NCBI GenBank assembly: GCA_038246575.1
Contig: JBBRVU010000092.1
Location: 1 to 15,330, forward strand
Direction: 5' to 3'
DNA: 15,330 nucleotides
From: JACCUZ01 sp038246575
GTDB lineage: Bacteria > Actinomycetota > Actinomycetes > JACCUZ01
Part shown: positions 7,696 to 14,138 of the stretch, piece by piece
Numbering within the stretch: position 1 is the stretch's first letter
Layout: each line of letters begins with the position of its first letter
Program-made: the position numbers and the translations under genes
Notes under the pieces: generated by a model
What the model saw: the letters and a program-made list of their open reading frames with translations, nothing else
Databases searched by the model: none
Told to the model about the DNA's origin: nothing

Positions 7696-7701
7696 ACCGT
7701 A
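7696..7701 (-). promoter_or_regulatory. Putative leaderless -10 element of the aminotransferase gene
   Basis: TACGGT on the minus strand fits TANNNT and ends six bases before ATG 7689, which has no good ribosome site. Transcription would then start at or next to the ATG. The -35 zone would fall within the palindrome at 7718-7736. Confidence 0.45.
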
Positions 7702-7717
7702 GGCCGTACTGGCCGCT

Positions 7718-7736
7718 CGGTGAGTGGCACTCACCG
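7718..7736. promoter_or_regulatory. 19-bp perfect palindrome, probable repressor operator
   Basis: Arms CGGTGAGTG and CACTCACCG flank a central G, giving nine perfect pairs in the divergent region between the aminotransferase gene and the FAD-oxidoreductase operon. Its centre lies 38 bases from ATG 7689 and 57 from ATG 7784. It would cover the -35 region of the aminotransferase promoter. Size and symmetry suit a dimeric regulator, perhaps TetR-type, but no such regulator gene is in the window. Confidence 0.6.
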
Positions 7737-7765
7737 TCGGCGGCCGGCCCGAGGCTCGGGGTGTG

Positions 7766-7775
7766 TGCTAAGAAT
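7766..7775 (+). promoter_or_regulatory. Extended -10-like element for the FAD-oxidoreductase operon
   Basis: TGC-TAAGAAT resembles an extended -10 and ends eight bases before ATG 7784. The gene lacks a ribosome site, so a leaderless transcript is likely. No good -35 is seen 17 bases upstream, so the promoter may be weak or activator-dependent. Confidence 0.4.
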
Positions 7776-7783
7776 GATCCATC

Positions 7784-9121
7784 ATGTCTAGACAACTGCT
7801 CGACCTCGGCACTTTCGACATCGTCGTCGTCGGTTCGGGCAGCGCAGGCAGCGCTGCGGCCATCGCGGCGGGCCGGGCCGGCCGACGCGTGCTGCTCTTG
7901 GAGAAGCTGCCCTTCCTCGGTGGCGTCTCGACATCGGTTCTGGACACCTTTTACGGCTTCTACACACCTGGCAGTCGCCCCACCAAGGTCGTGGGCGGCG
8001 TTGCCGATGACGTCGTCGCGGCGCTCCGCACACTGGGTCCCGTCGTCGAGCGACCTAACACCTATGGCGCAGGGACCGGGGTGACCTATCACGCCGAGCA
8101 CCTGAAGGTTGTGTGGGAGTCACTGGTGTCATCGGCTGGTGCCTCCATCCTGCTCCATGCGTTCGTGCAAGACGCTCATGTCTCCGACGGGCGGGTGCAC
8201 GAACTGACGCTCGCCACGAAGGCCGGGCTGGCGCGGGTTGGTGCGCTCGTGGTCGTCGACGCCAGTGGCGATGCCGACGTCTGTCATTTCGCCGGCTTCG
8301 GCTATGAGCTTGCCGGTGAGCACGAGCCGGCGCAGACGTTGACCACCAGCTTCCGTCTGGTCAACGTCGACATCGCCAGGCGGAAGCAGGTGGGCAAGGA
8401 AGAGTTCCACCGGTTGATGCGTGAGGCGGCGGAGAGCCAGGACTACGACCTGCCCCGCCGGGACGGCTCGGACCACATCACCCCGGTCGAGGGCATGACA
8501 GCCACGGTCATGACCCGCCTCGACTCGACGGCGACCGTGGACGGCAAGCTCGTCAACGCCACCGACCCTGCCGTGCTGACCGACGCAGAGATGGCGGGAC
8601 GCCGCCAGGCGCTGGAGTATGTCCGCTTCCTCGTCGACCGGGTGCCCGGCTACGAGCACGCACGGCTGGGGGCGTTGAGCACACAGATCGGCGTCCGGGA
8701 GACCAGGCGTGTGCACGGTGACCTGCGGCTGACCGCGGAGGACGTTCTCGGGGCCCGCCAGTTCGAGGATCAGGTCGGCCTGTGCGGGGCGCCCATCGAG
8801 GATCACCACAGCGGGGACGGGACGCGGTGGCGGTACCTGCCCGACGGACAGGTCGTCGGCATCCCGTACGGCACCCTGCTGGTCCGCGACTCCGCCAACG
8901 TCCTCGTGGCCGGTCGCTGCTTCTCGGCCACGCATGACGCACACGCGTCCGTCCGATCCATGGCCCAGTGCATGGCGATGGGTCAGGCCGCGGGGACGGC
9001 TGCGGCGCTCGCGGTCGAGCAGTCCTGCGATCCACGGGAAATCGATCACGTGCAGCTGCTGGCACGGCTGAGCGAGGACGGCGCGGTGCTCTCGCCGGAC
9101 GACGCCGTCGCCGTCGCATGA
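7784..9121 (+). CDS. FAD-dependent oxidoreductase, first gene of the catabolic operon
   Basis: The 445-residue cytoplasmic protein has an N-terminal FAD-binding Rossmann motif, VVVGSGSAG (Gly17, Gly19, Gly22), with Glu40 for the ribose. An FLGG segment follows, and a C-terminal GTLLVRDSANVLVAGRCFSATHDAHASVR stretch closes the FAD site. It resembles the FAD_oxidored family (PF12831), whose members often sit beside carbohydrate genes but are mostly uncharacterised. No membrane segment or signal peptide is seen. ATG 7784 is the only start close to the FAD motif. It has no ribosome site, and the TGTCTAGACA operator covers it, so the message is probably leaderless. Its stop overlaps the next gene (ATGA). 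The likely role is oxidation of a sugar or sugar acid; the substrate is not readable from the sequence. Confidence 0.88.
   Translation: MSRQLLDLGTFDIVVVGSGSAGSAAAIAAGRAGRRVLLLEKLPFLGGVSTSVLDTFYGFYTPGSRPTKVVGGVADDVVAALRTLGPVVERPNTYGAGTGVTYHAEHLKVVWESLVSSAGASILLHAFVQDAHVSDGRVHELTLATKAGLARVGALVVVDASGDADVCHFAGFGYELAGEHEPAQTLTTSFRLVNVDIARRKQVGKEEFHRLMREAAESQDYDLPRRDGSDHITPVEGMTATVMTRLDSTATVDGKLVNATDPAVLTDAEMAGRRQALEYVRFLVDRVPGYEHARLGALSTQIGVRETRRVHGDLRLTAEDVLGARQFEDQVGLCGAPIEDHHSGDGTRWRYLPDGQVVGIPYGTLLVRDSANVLVAGRCFSATHDAHASVRSMAQCMAMGQAAGTAAALAVEQSCDPREIDHVQLLARLSEDGAVLSPDDAVAVA
7785..7794. promoter_or_regulatory. Operator TGTCTAGACA overlapping the FAD-oxidoreductase start codon
   Basis: This perfect 10-bp palindrome begins at the T of ATG 7784 and spells codons 1-4 (ATG TCT AGA CAA). 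The GTCTAGAC core equals the centre of known HutC-type GntR operators such as the DasR site. An identical copy sits at 13231-13240 beside the GntR-type gene of this locus. If transcription starts at the ATG, a bound repressor would block initiation. Confidence 0.8.
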
Positions 9122-10059
9122 CCGTCGTCCGCACCATCCTCGGTGATGTCCAGAGCACCGACCTGGGTGTGTGTTTTGCCCATGAGCACCTGGTGATCGA
9201 CGGAGGAATTGCCAAGATCATCAATCCGGAGATCTCGCTGCAGGACGTCGACGATGCCGTCGCTGAGATTGCCCCGTGCCGAGAGGCGGGTGTGCACTGC
9301 ATGGTGGACGCCATGCCGGCCGATGCCGGGCGCAACGTCCTCAAGCTCGCCGAGATCAGCCGGCGCACCGGAACACACGTGATATCGACAACTGGCCTGC
9401 ACCATTCCCGCTACTACGGCGAGCGTCATTGGGGCGAGTTGCTCGAGCCCGCCGAGATGGCTGACTTGTTCATCGCGGAGATAGAGACTGGCATCGATGC
9501 GCACGACTACAACGGCCCGGTCGTCAGTCGCACGGAGCATCGGGCGGGCCTGGTCAAGGTGGCCAGCAGTGCCGGTGGGCCAAGCGATCGGGACCGTCGC
9601 GTCTTCGCGGCCGCCGCGCTGACATCGGCTCGCACGGGCGTTGCGATCATGACCCACTGCGAGGGGGGCACCGGTGCGATCGAACAGCTGCACCTGCTCA
9701 GCGAGCTCCACGTTCCGCTGAGCAGGGCGGTGCTCTCACACACCGACAAGATCGCTGACTTCGGCTACCACCGCGAGATCCTCGCTTCGGGCGCCCGGGT
9801 CGTCTACGACCAGGGCCTGCGATCGCCGGACGTGACGCACGACCTGGTCGTCGCGATGGTGAACGAGGGTTACGCCGGCCAGCTGCTGCTGGGGAGCGAC
9901 GGAGCGCGGCGCTCGCTGTGGTCCACGCTCGGCGGGTCACCCGGCCTGGCGGCTCTGCGCACTGCACTTGGCCGTCGCCTCGAGGCTGCCTTGGGACCCG
10001 AGACCATGACCCGGCTTTGGACAGCAAACCCGGCCGAGACACTGGCGTTGCGGCCATGA
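9118..10059 (+). CDS. Phosphotriesterase-family metal-dependent hydrolase, possible sugar lactonase
   Basis: From ATG 9118 the protein has 313 residues, the usual length for this amidohydrolase family. The full binuclear metal site is visible: His22 and His24 in FAHEHL, the lysine to be carboxylated (Lys147 in GLVKVASS), His180 in MTHCEGG, His208 in LSHTDK and Asp261 in LGSDGAR. The enzyme should be a zinc-type TIM-barrel hydrolase. Several family members studied in other bacteria hydrolyse lactones, including phosphorylated furanose lactones. Between an oxidoreductase and a dehydrogenase, a lactonase role is the best inference. The start overlaps the previous stop (ATGA), and its own stop overlaps the SDR gene the same way. 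A longer frame back to 8968 would add a low-complexity Arg/Gly tail and is rejected. Confidence 0.9.
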   Translation: MTVVRTILGDVQSTDLGVCFAHEHLVIDGGIAKIINPEISLQDVDDAVAEIAPCREAGVHCMVDAMPADAGRNVLKLAEISRRTGTHVISTTGLHHSRYYGERHWGELLEPAEMADLFIAEIETGIDAHDYNGPVVSRTEHRAGLVKVASSAGGPSDRDRRVFAAAALTSARTGVAIMTHCEGGTGAIEQLHLLSELHVPLSRAVLSHTDKIADFGYHREILASGARVVYDQGLRSPDVTHDLVVAMVNEGYAGQLLLGSDGARRSLWSTLGGSPGLAALRTALGRRLEAALGPETMTRLWTANPAETLALRP

Positions 10060-10832
10060 CCCGGCTCGCTGGACGAGGTGTCGTGGTGACCGGGGCGAGT
10101 GGGATGGCTGCAGACGCCGCTCGCCGGTTTGCCGGGGAGGGCGCCGACGTCTTCGTCGTGGCCAGGGATCCCGAGGAGTGCGCGGCGCTCAGCCTGCCGT
10201 ACGCCGTCGCCGATCTTGCTGACGAGTGCGCCGCCGAGCGGGCGTTCGCCGCGGCCGCCGCGTCCCTGCCGCGGCTGGATGCGCTCTACGCGGTCGCGGG
10301 CGGGAGCGGCAGACGCTTCGGGGACGGGCCGGTTCACGAACTATCCCTCGATGCATGGGAGGCGACGTTCCGGGCGAACGCCACGCCGGCGTTCCTCGCC
10401 GCCCGCGAGTCCGTGCGGATCATGCGCGAGCAGGCGAAGGATGGCTCGGGCAGCCGTGGTTCGCTGGTCCTGATGTCGAGCGTGTTGGCTCAGGACCCGG
10501 CGCCGTCGCTGTTCGCCACGCATGCCTACGCGGCGGCCAAGGCTGCGATCCTCGGCCTCACTCGCAGCATGGCGGCCTACTACGCGCCGCAGCAGATCAG
10601 GGTGAACGCCATCGCGCCGGCCCTGGTGCGGACGCCGATGAGCTCACGGGCGGCTACCGACCCTTCCAGCGTGTCGTTCGCCCGGGCACGCCAACCGCTG
10701 CGGGACGGGTTCCTGGACCCGGCCGATGTCACCGAGGCGGCGCTCTTCCTATGCAGTGCCGAGAGCCGCGCGATGACCGGGCAGACACTCACCGTCGATG
10801 GCGGCTGGACCGTCGCCGACCCCGTTCCTTGA
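10056..10832 (+). CDS. Short-chain dehydrogenase/reductase (SDR)
   Basis: The 258-residue protein is a classical-size SDR. The NAD(P)-binding motif is TGASGMA (12-18), which lacks the usual last glycine of TGxxxGxG. The structural NNAG motif is replaced by AVAGGSG (79-85). Catalytic residues are intact: Asn108, Ser141 or Ser142, Tyr158 and Lys162 in YAAAK. The C-terminal TGQTLTVDGGW is typical. It should oxidise or reduce a hydroxyl or keto group on the pathway's sugar-derived substrate, with cofactor preference unclear. ATG 10056 overlaps the upstream stop (ATGA); a frame extending back to 9918 only reads the previous gene in another phase. The deoC-like gene begins 21 bases downstream. Confidence 0.9.
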   Translation: MTRLAGRGVVVTGASGMAADAARRFAGEGADVFVVARDPEECAALSLPYAVADLADECAAERAFAAAAASLPRLDALYAVAGGSGRRFGDGPVHELSLDAWEATFRANATPAFLAARESVRIMREQAKDGSGSRGSLVLMSSVLAQDPAPSLFATHAYAAAKAAILGLTRSMAAYYAPQQIRVNAIAPALVRTPMSSRAATDPSSVSFARARQPLRDGFLDPADVTEAALFLCSAESRAMTGQTLTVDGGWTVADPVP

Positions 10833-10853
10833 GCCACAACACGAGAGGCTGAC

Positions 10854-11558
10854 ATGCCCGACACCTGGACCGTCGAGAACATCTCCGTCACTAAGGTCGC
10901 CAAGACGATCGATCATTCGCTGCTCAAGCCCGAGCTCACGCTCGCCGAGGTGCTAGCTGGGTGTGAGCTTGCGGCCGAGTACGACGTCGCGTCGGTCTGC
11001 TGCCGGCCGCTGGATGTCGGACGGTGTGTAGGCACACTGACCGGAAGCGACGTGCTCGTGGGGACGGTCATCGGTTTCCCGCACGGCAGCAGCACGACCT
11101 CGGTCAAGGTCGCCGAGGCGAGCCGCGCCCTCGATGACGGCGCCACCGAGCTGGACATGGTCCTGGCCATCGGCTGGCTGCGGTCGGGAGAGGATTCCTA
11201 CGTCCATGACGACATCGCCGCCGTCGTCGAGGTCGCTCATGAGCGGGACGCGATCGTCAAGGTGATCCTGGAGAACGCCTATCTCTCCGAGGCAGAGAAG
11301 GTCCGCGCCTGCCGGCTCACGGAGAAGGCCGGCGGCGACTACGTCAAGACCTCGACGGGATACGCCCCGACGGGGTCGTCGATGGACGACCTACGACTGA
11401 TGCGCGCAACCGTCTCTCCGACGGTGAAGGTCAAGGCGGCGGGCGGCATCCGCACCTTGGACCTTCTGATCGAGGGCCTCAACGCCGGGATGGACCGCTG
11501 TGGCGCGACTACGACGGCGGCCATCATCGACGACCTCAGGTCGCGCCAGTCGGCATGA
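10854..11558 (+). CDS. deoC: DeoC-type class I aldolase (deoxyribose-phosphate aldolase family)
   Basis: The 234-residue TIM-barrel aldolase carries the Schiff-base lysine (Lys165 in DYVKTSTGY), the second lysine (Lys194 in VKAAGGIRT) and the acid Asp101 in ELDMV, equivalent to E. coli Lys167, Lys201 and Asp102. It should perform a retro-aldol cleavage that releases acetaldehyde or a similar aldehyde and a triose phosphate. The late phosphate loop reads RCGATTTAAI rather than the usual RxGxSS form, so substrate preference may differ from 2-deoxyribose 5-phosphate. GAGAGG lies five bases before the ATG. The stop overlaps the kinase start (ATGA). No deoxynucleoside phosphorylase or phosphopentomutase is nearby, which argues against ordinary nucleoside salvage. 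The family call is strong; the substrate is open. Confidence 0.92.
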   Translation: MPDTWTVENISVTKVAKTIDHSLLKPELTLAEVLAGCELAAEYDVASVCCRPLDVGRCVGTLTGSDVLVGTVIGFPHGSSTTSVKVAEASRALDDGATELDMVLAIGWLRSGEDSYVHDDIAAVVEVAHERDAIVKVILENAYLSEAEKVRACRLTEKAGGDYVKTSTGYAPTGSSMDDLRLMRATVSPTVKVKAAGGIRTLDLLIEGLNAGMDRCGATTTAAIIDDLRSRQSA

Positions 11559-12505
11559 CTGACGGACGATTCCTGGGTATCGACCTCGGGGGCACCAACA
11601 CCAAGCTCGTCGTCCTCGAGGTGGATGGCAAGGGTAGAACCCTCGTGGCATCTACCAGCGTGCCGACCGGAAACCAGGACCCGCCAGCCGACGTCATCGC
11701 CCGACTCGCGGCTGCCGGACGCGACTTGGTCAGGCAGAACGGCCCTGTTCTCGGCGCTGGGGTCGGCGTCCCTGGCTTGTTCGATGACACGGACGGTCGC
11801 ATCGTCATGTTTACGAACCTGCCGATCGAGTGGAACGGCCACGCCTTCGGGAGGCCTCTTGCCGAGCTGCTGGGTCTGTCCACGTGGCTCATCAACGATG
11901 CCCGGGCATTCACGCTCGCTGAGAGCACCATGGGGGCGGCTGCTGGCTGCGCCACGGTGGTCTGCCTGACGCTGGGTACCGGTGTCGGTGGTGGCATCGT
12001 GGTCGACGGTCGGCTGCGATGGGGACCGTTCGGCCGTGCAGGGGAGGCAGGGCACCAGGTCGTCGACCCCGACGGCCCACTGTGCGGCTGCGGCAACCGA
12101 GGGTGCGTAGAGGCCTTCGCGACGTCAGCGGCCCTATGCCGCGCCGCCGGACAGTCGACGTCGGAAGCAGTGTTTGCGGCCGCGGCTTCCGGGGACGAGA
12201 GGGCGTCGGAAGCGGTCCGGGGGATGGTCGCACGGCTCGCCCTCGGCATCGGCAACCTGGTGACCGTGCTCTGGCCGGAGCGGGTGGTCATCGGCGGCGG
12301 TGTGGCCGCCGCCGGGGCGCCGCTGTTCGCACCCCTGCGGGAGGCTGTGGTGGTGACGACCCCGCTGGTCGACCCGGCCTCGTGGGAAATCGTCCCCGCT
12401 GCGCTCGGACCGACCGCCGGGGCGGTCGGCGCCGCCCTGTGGGCAGCAGAACGCCTGGGCGGCGACGGGGCCGGCGTCAGGGATGCTCGTGCACCACGTC
12501 GATGA
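11555..12505 (+). CDS. ROK-family sugar kinase
   Basis: The 316-residue protein has the ROK layout without an N-terminal DNA-binding domain, so it is a kinase rather than a repressor. Motifs include the ATP phosphate loop DLGGTNTK (10-17), catalytic Asp115 in INDARAF, the LGTGVGGG loop (140-147), EAGH (164-167, His for zinc) and the zinc knuckle CGCGNRGCVE with Cys177, Cys179 and Cys184. It should phosphorylate a hexose, amino sugar or related sugar using ATP in the cytoplasm, probably feeding the aldolase or the SIS protein of the locus. The start overlaps the aldolase stop (ATGA). It is the last gene of the plus-strand operon, and its final 29 bases overlap the convergent GntR gene. No terminator is evident. 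Confidence 0.93.
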   Translation: MTDGRFLGIDLGGTNTKLVVLEVDGKGRTLVASTSVPTGNQDPPADVIARLAAAGRDLVRQNGPVLGAGVGVPGLFDDTDGRIVMFTNLPIEWNGHAFGRPLAELLGLSTWLINDARAFTLAESTMGAAAGCATVVCLTLGTGVGGGIVVDGRLRWGPFGRAGEAGHQVVDPDGPLCGCGNRGCVEAFATSAALCRAAGQSTSEAVFAAAASGDERASEAVRGMVARLALGIGNLVTVLWPERVVIGGGVAAAGAPLFAPLREAVVVTTPLVDPASWEIVPAALGPTAGAVGAALWAAERLGGDGAGVRDARAPRR

Positions 12506-13205
12506 CGTACCGGTCCGCAACATAGCGCGTCTCGGTCCGCTCGAAGGCGCGACCACGCTGGTCGAAGAGGATGCGCAGCTCCACCAGGAGGGCCGCTTGT
12601 GGCGGAAGGTCGAGCAGATCCGTCTCGCTGGCACGGGCCATTCGAGCGGTGATGGTTCCCACTGCCCTCGTCGCGACGACTCCCCGCCGCTGTAGGGCAT
12701 CGTGCAGCGATCCCGTGGCCAGATCCTCGTCGAGAACGCCCGCCAGCTCCGGGAGCAGCGCGGCGTCCTCGAGCGCGACCGGCGTGCCGTCCGCGAGACG
12801 GACCCGCACCACGCGGACCACTTCGGCCGCGTCTCCCAGCGACAGGTCGACCGACTCAACTGGGCGTGCATGCGTGACCGAGGCGTCGAGCAGGCGACTG
12901 GTGGCCATCGCCCCGCGCCGAGCCATCTCCTCGCTGAAGGAGAGGAAGACACCGGGACGACGGTGCACCGGCCGCTGAGACACGAAGGTGCCCTGACCGC
13001 GACGCCGATCTACCAGCCCGTCGTTCGTCAGCTCCTGGAGGGCCTGTCGCACGGTCATCCGGCTCACCGAGAAGCGCTCGCACAGCTCGGCTTCGCTCGG
13101 CAGCGGATCTCCGGGTTTTGCCTCGTCGACGAGGCCCCGCAAGTAGCGTTCGATCTCTCGGTAGCGCGCTCCTACCTGCTGCCCGCCCTTCGTTGACGCC
13201 ACCAT
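12477..13205 (-). CDS. GntR/HutC-family transcription regulator, likely controller of the sugar locus
   Basis: From ATG 13205 the protein has 242 residues. An N-terminal winged helix-turn-helix (about 12-76) includes LPSEAELCERFSVSRMTVRQAL and ends in RRRGQGTFV. A UTRA-type effector domain (about 95-240) marks the HutC subfamily, whose members sense small, often phosphorylated, metabolites. The gene lies between the two sugar operons. TGTCTAGACA, of the type bound by this subfamily, lies 26 bases upstream and also at 7785, so autoregulation plus control of both operons is inferred. It probably acts as a repressor released by a pathway intermediate. A minus-strand TTGTCT-N18-TACAGT promoter ends six bases before the ATG, so the message is probably leaderless. 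A longer frame back to 13241 would place the operator inside the gene and is rejected. Confidence 0.93.
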   Translation of the reverse strand: MVASTKGGQQVGARYREIERYLRGLVDEAKPGDPLPSEAELCERFSVSRMTVRQALQELTNDGLVDRRRGQGTFVSQRPVHRRPGVFLSFSEEMARRGAMATSRLLDASVTHARPVESVDLSLGDAAEVVRVVRVRLADGTPVALEDAALLPELAGVLDEDLATGSLHDALQRRGVVATRAVGTITARMARASETDLLDLPPQAALLVELRILFDQRGRAFERTETRYVADRYVIDVVHEHP

Positions 13206-13221
13206 GGGTCGACTGTAGGGT
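13193..13221 (+). promoter_or_regulatory. Leaderless promoter of the SIS-domain gene
   Basis: TTGACG (13193-13198), a 17-base spacer and TAGGGT (13216-13221) form a good housekeeping promoter. Eight bases separate the -10 from ATG 13230, so RNA should begin at or beside the start codon, and no ribosome site is present. The -35 lies within the first codons of the divergent regulator. Confidence 0.7.
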
Positions 13222-13241
13222 GCCGAGCAATGTCTAGACAA
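13212..13241 (-). promoter_or_regulatory. Leaderless promoter of the GntR regulator, overlapped by its operator
   Basis: On the minus strand TTGTCT (13236-13241), 18 bases and TACAGT (13212-13217) precede ATG 13205 by six bases. The -35 lies in the TGTCTAGACA operator, and the -10 overlaps the -10 of the opposing promoter. RNA polymerase could probably occupy only one direction at a time. Confidence 0.65.
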
Positions 13242-14066
13242 TCAGGTCTGCTGCCGGCGAGTGCTGCGGACACGGCGCCGCCTGCAGGCGTCGCTGGTCG
13301 GTGGACGCGCGCTGCAATCGCGCTGCTCGAAGAGATGGAGCGCAGCCAGGGGCCCGGCTTGGACGCCGCGGCGACGTTGTGCGCCGAGGCGATCGGCAGC
13401 GGTGGGCTGGCGCACTTGTTCGGCACCGGGCACAGCCGGATGGCCGTCGAGGAGATGTTCCCGCGTTACGGCTCCTTTCCCGGCTTCCACCCGATCGTCG
13501 AGCTCTCGAGCACCTTCCACACCCAGGTGGTGGGTGCAAACGGTCAGCGTCAGGCCATGTTCATCGAGCGGGTCGAAGGGCTCGCTGACGTCATCTTGCG
13601 CAACTTCTGGCTGGCACCACCGGACGTCATGGTCGTGATCAGCAACAGCGGCGTGACCGCGAACCCGATCGAGATGGCCATGGGTGCGCGGGATCGAGGG
13701 CTCCCAGTCGTGGCCGTGACATCGGTCGCGCACTCGCTGGCCTCGACGTTGGCTCATTCGAGTGGCACTCGGTTGCTGGACCACGCCGACGTCGTTATCG
13801 ACCTCGGGACGCCCGTCGGGGACGCGATGGTCCAGGTGGAGGGCCTCGCGACGGCGGTCGGTCCCGGCTCCAGTGTGACTGGGGTAGCGGTCATCAACGA
13901 GATCAAGGTGCGCACAGCCGAGTTGCTGGTCGCCCGCGGAGCGATGCCGCCGGTCCTGACCAGCAGCGCGGTCGTGGGTGCAGACGAGTCGGCTCGTTTG
14001 TTCGACGCGGCCTATGACGAGCATGCGAAACGGCTCGCCCGGGTGCTGACGCCCGGCCGGGGATAA
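13230..14066 (+). CDS. SIS-domain sugar-phosphate-binding protein (sugar isomerase-like)
   Basis: The 278-residue cytoplasmic protein has an N-terminal helical region starting near Trp25 and an SIS fold. Phosphosugar-binding segments are LFGTGHSRM (63-71) and VISNSGVTANP (136-146). It resembles the single-SIS proteins annotated as sugar isomerase domain proteins (UPF0309-like) rather than full glucosamine-6-phosphate synthases. SIS proteins bind or isomerise phosphorylated sugars, so it may act on the product of the ROK kinase; it could also be an etherase or a non-catalytic sensor. The first 20 or so residues look like low-complexity extension, and MSRQ is dictated by the overlapping operator. 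It is first in the divergent operon with the ABC transporter genes. A 10-bp hairpin follows its stop directly. Confidence 0.88.
   Translation: MSRQSGLLPASAADTAPPAGVAGRWTRAAIALLEEMERSQGPGLDAAATLCAEAIGSGGLAHLFGTGHSRMAVEEMFPRYGSFPGFHPIVELSSTFHTQVVGANGQRQAMFIERVEGLADVILRNFWLAPPDVMVVISNSGVTANPIEMAMGARDRGLPVVAVTSVAHSLASTLAHSSGTRLLDHADVVIDLGTPVGDAMVQVEGLATAVGPGSSVTGVAVINEIKVRTAELLVARGAMPPVLTSSAVVGADESARLFDAAYDEHAKRLARVLTPGRG
13231..13240. promoter_or_regulatory. Operator TGTCTAGACA overlapping the SIS gene start codon and the regulator promoter
   Basis: This is the second exact copy of the palindrome at 7785-7794, again beginning at the T of the ATG and giving codons ATG TCT AGA CAA. It overlaps the -35 of the divergent regulator gene. 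One bound dimer could block both transcripts. TCT and AGA are unusual codons in such GC-rich DNA, which supports selection for the site rather than for the peptide. Confidence 0.85.
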
Positions 14067-14090
14067 CGCCGGCCCGGACTCGGGTCGGCG
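14067..14090 (+). terminator. GC-rich hairpin directly after the SIS gene
   Basis: CGCCGGCCCG (14067-14076), loop GACT and CGGGTCGGCG (14081-14090) pair over 10 bp with one G-U in RNA. No U-tract follows. It may act as a partial terminator or an RNA-processing stop between the SIS gene and the binding protein. A smaller CCGGA/TCCGG stem (14105-14119) precedes the next ribosome site. Confidence 0.5.
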
Positions 14091-14125
14091 CGACAGGGAT
14101 GCGACCGGACAACTTCCGGCGCGCA

Positions 14126-14134
14126 AAGGAGGAG
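14126..14134 (+). promoter_or_regulatory. Strong ribosome-binding site AAGGAGGAG of the binding-protein gene
   Basis: This near-perfect anti-16S match lies four bases before ATG 14139 and favours it over the TTG at 14136. It contrasts with the ribosome-site-free starts at 7784 and 13230 and suggests high expression of this protein. Confidence 0.8.
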
Positions 14135-14138
14135 TTTG

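Noticed and set aside
6962..8101. Long minus-strand open frame across the aminotransferase and oxidoreductase starts
   Set aside because: It is Arg/His/Pro-rich with no recognisable domain and crosses two better-supported genes, both probable promoters and the palindromes.
8968..9117. Upstream extension of the phosphotriesterase-like gene
   Set aside because: The added 50 residues are Gly/Arg/Ala-rich out-of-frame reading of the FAD oxidoreductase. ATG 9118 in an ATGA overlap starts directly before the conserved domain.
2546..12505. Two convergent gene pairs that both overlap by exactly 29 bases (2546-2574 and 12477-12505)
   Set aside because: The sequences are unrelated and equal length is most simply coincidence. 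Convergent overlaps are ordinary in compact actinomycete genomes.
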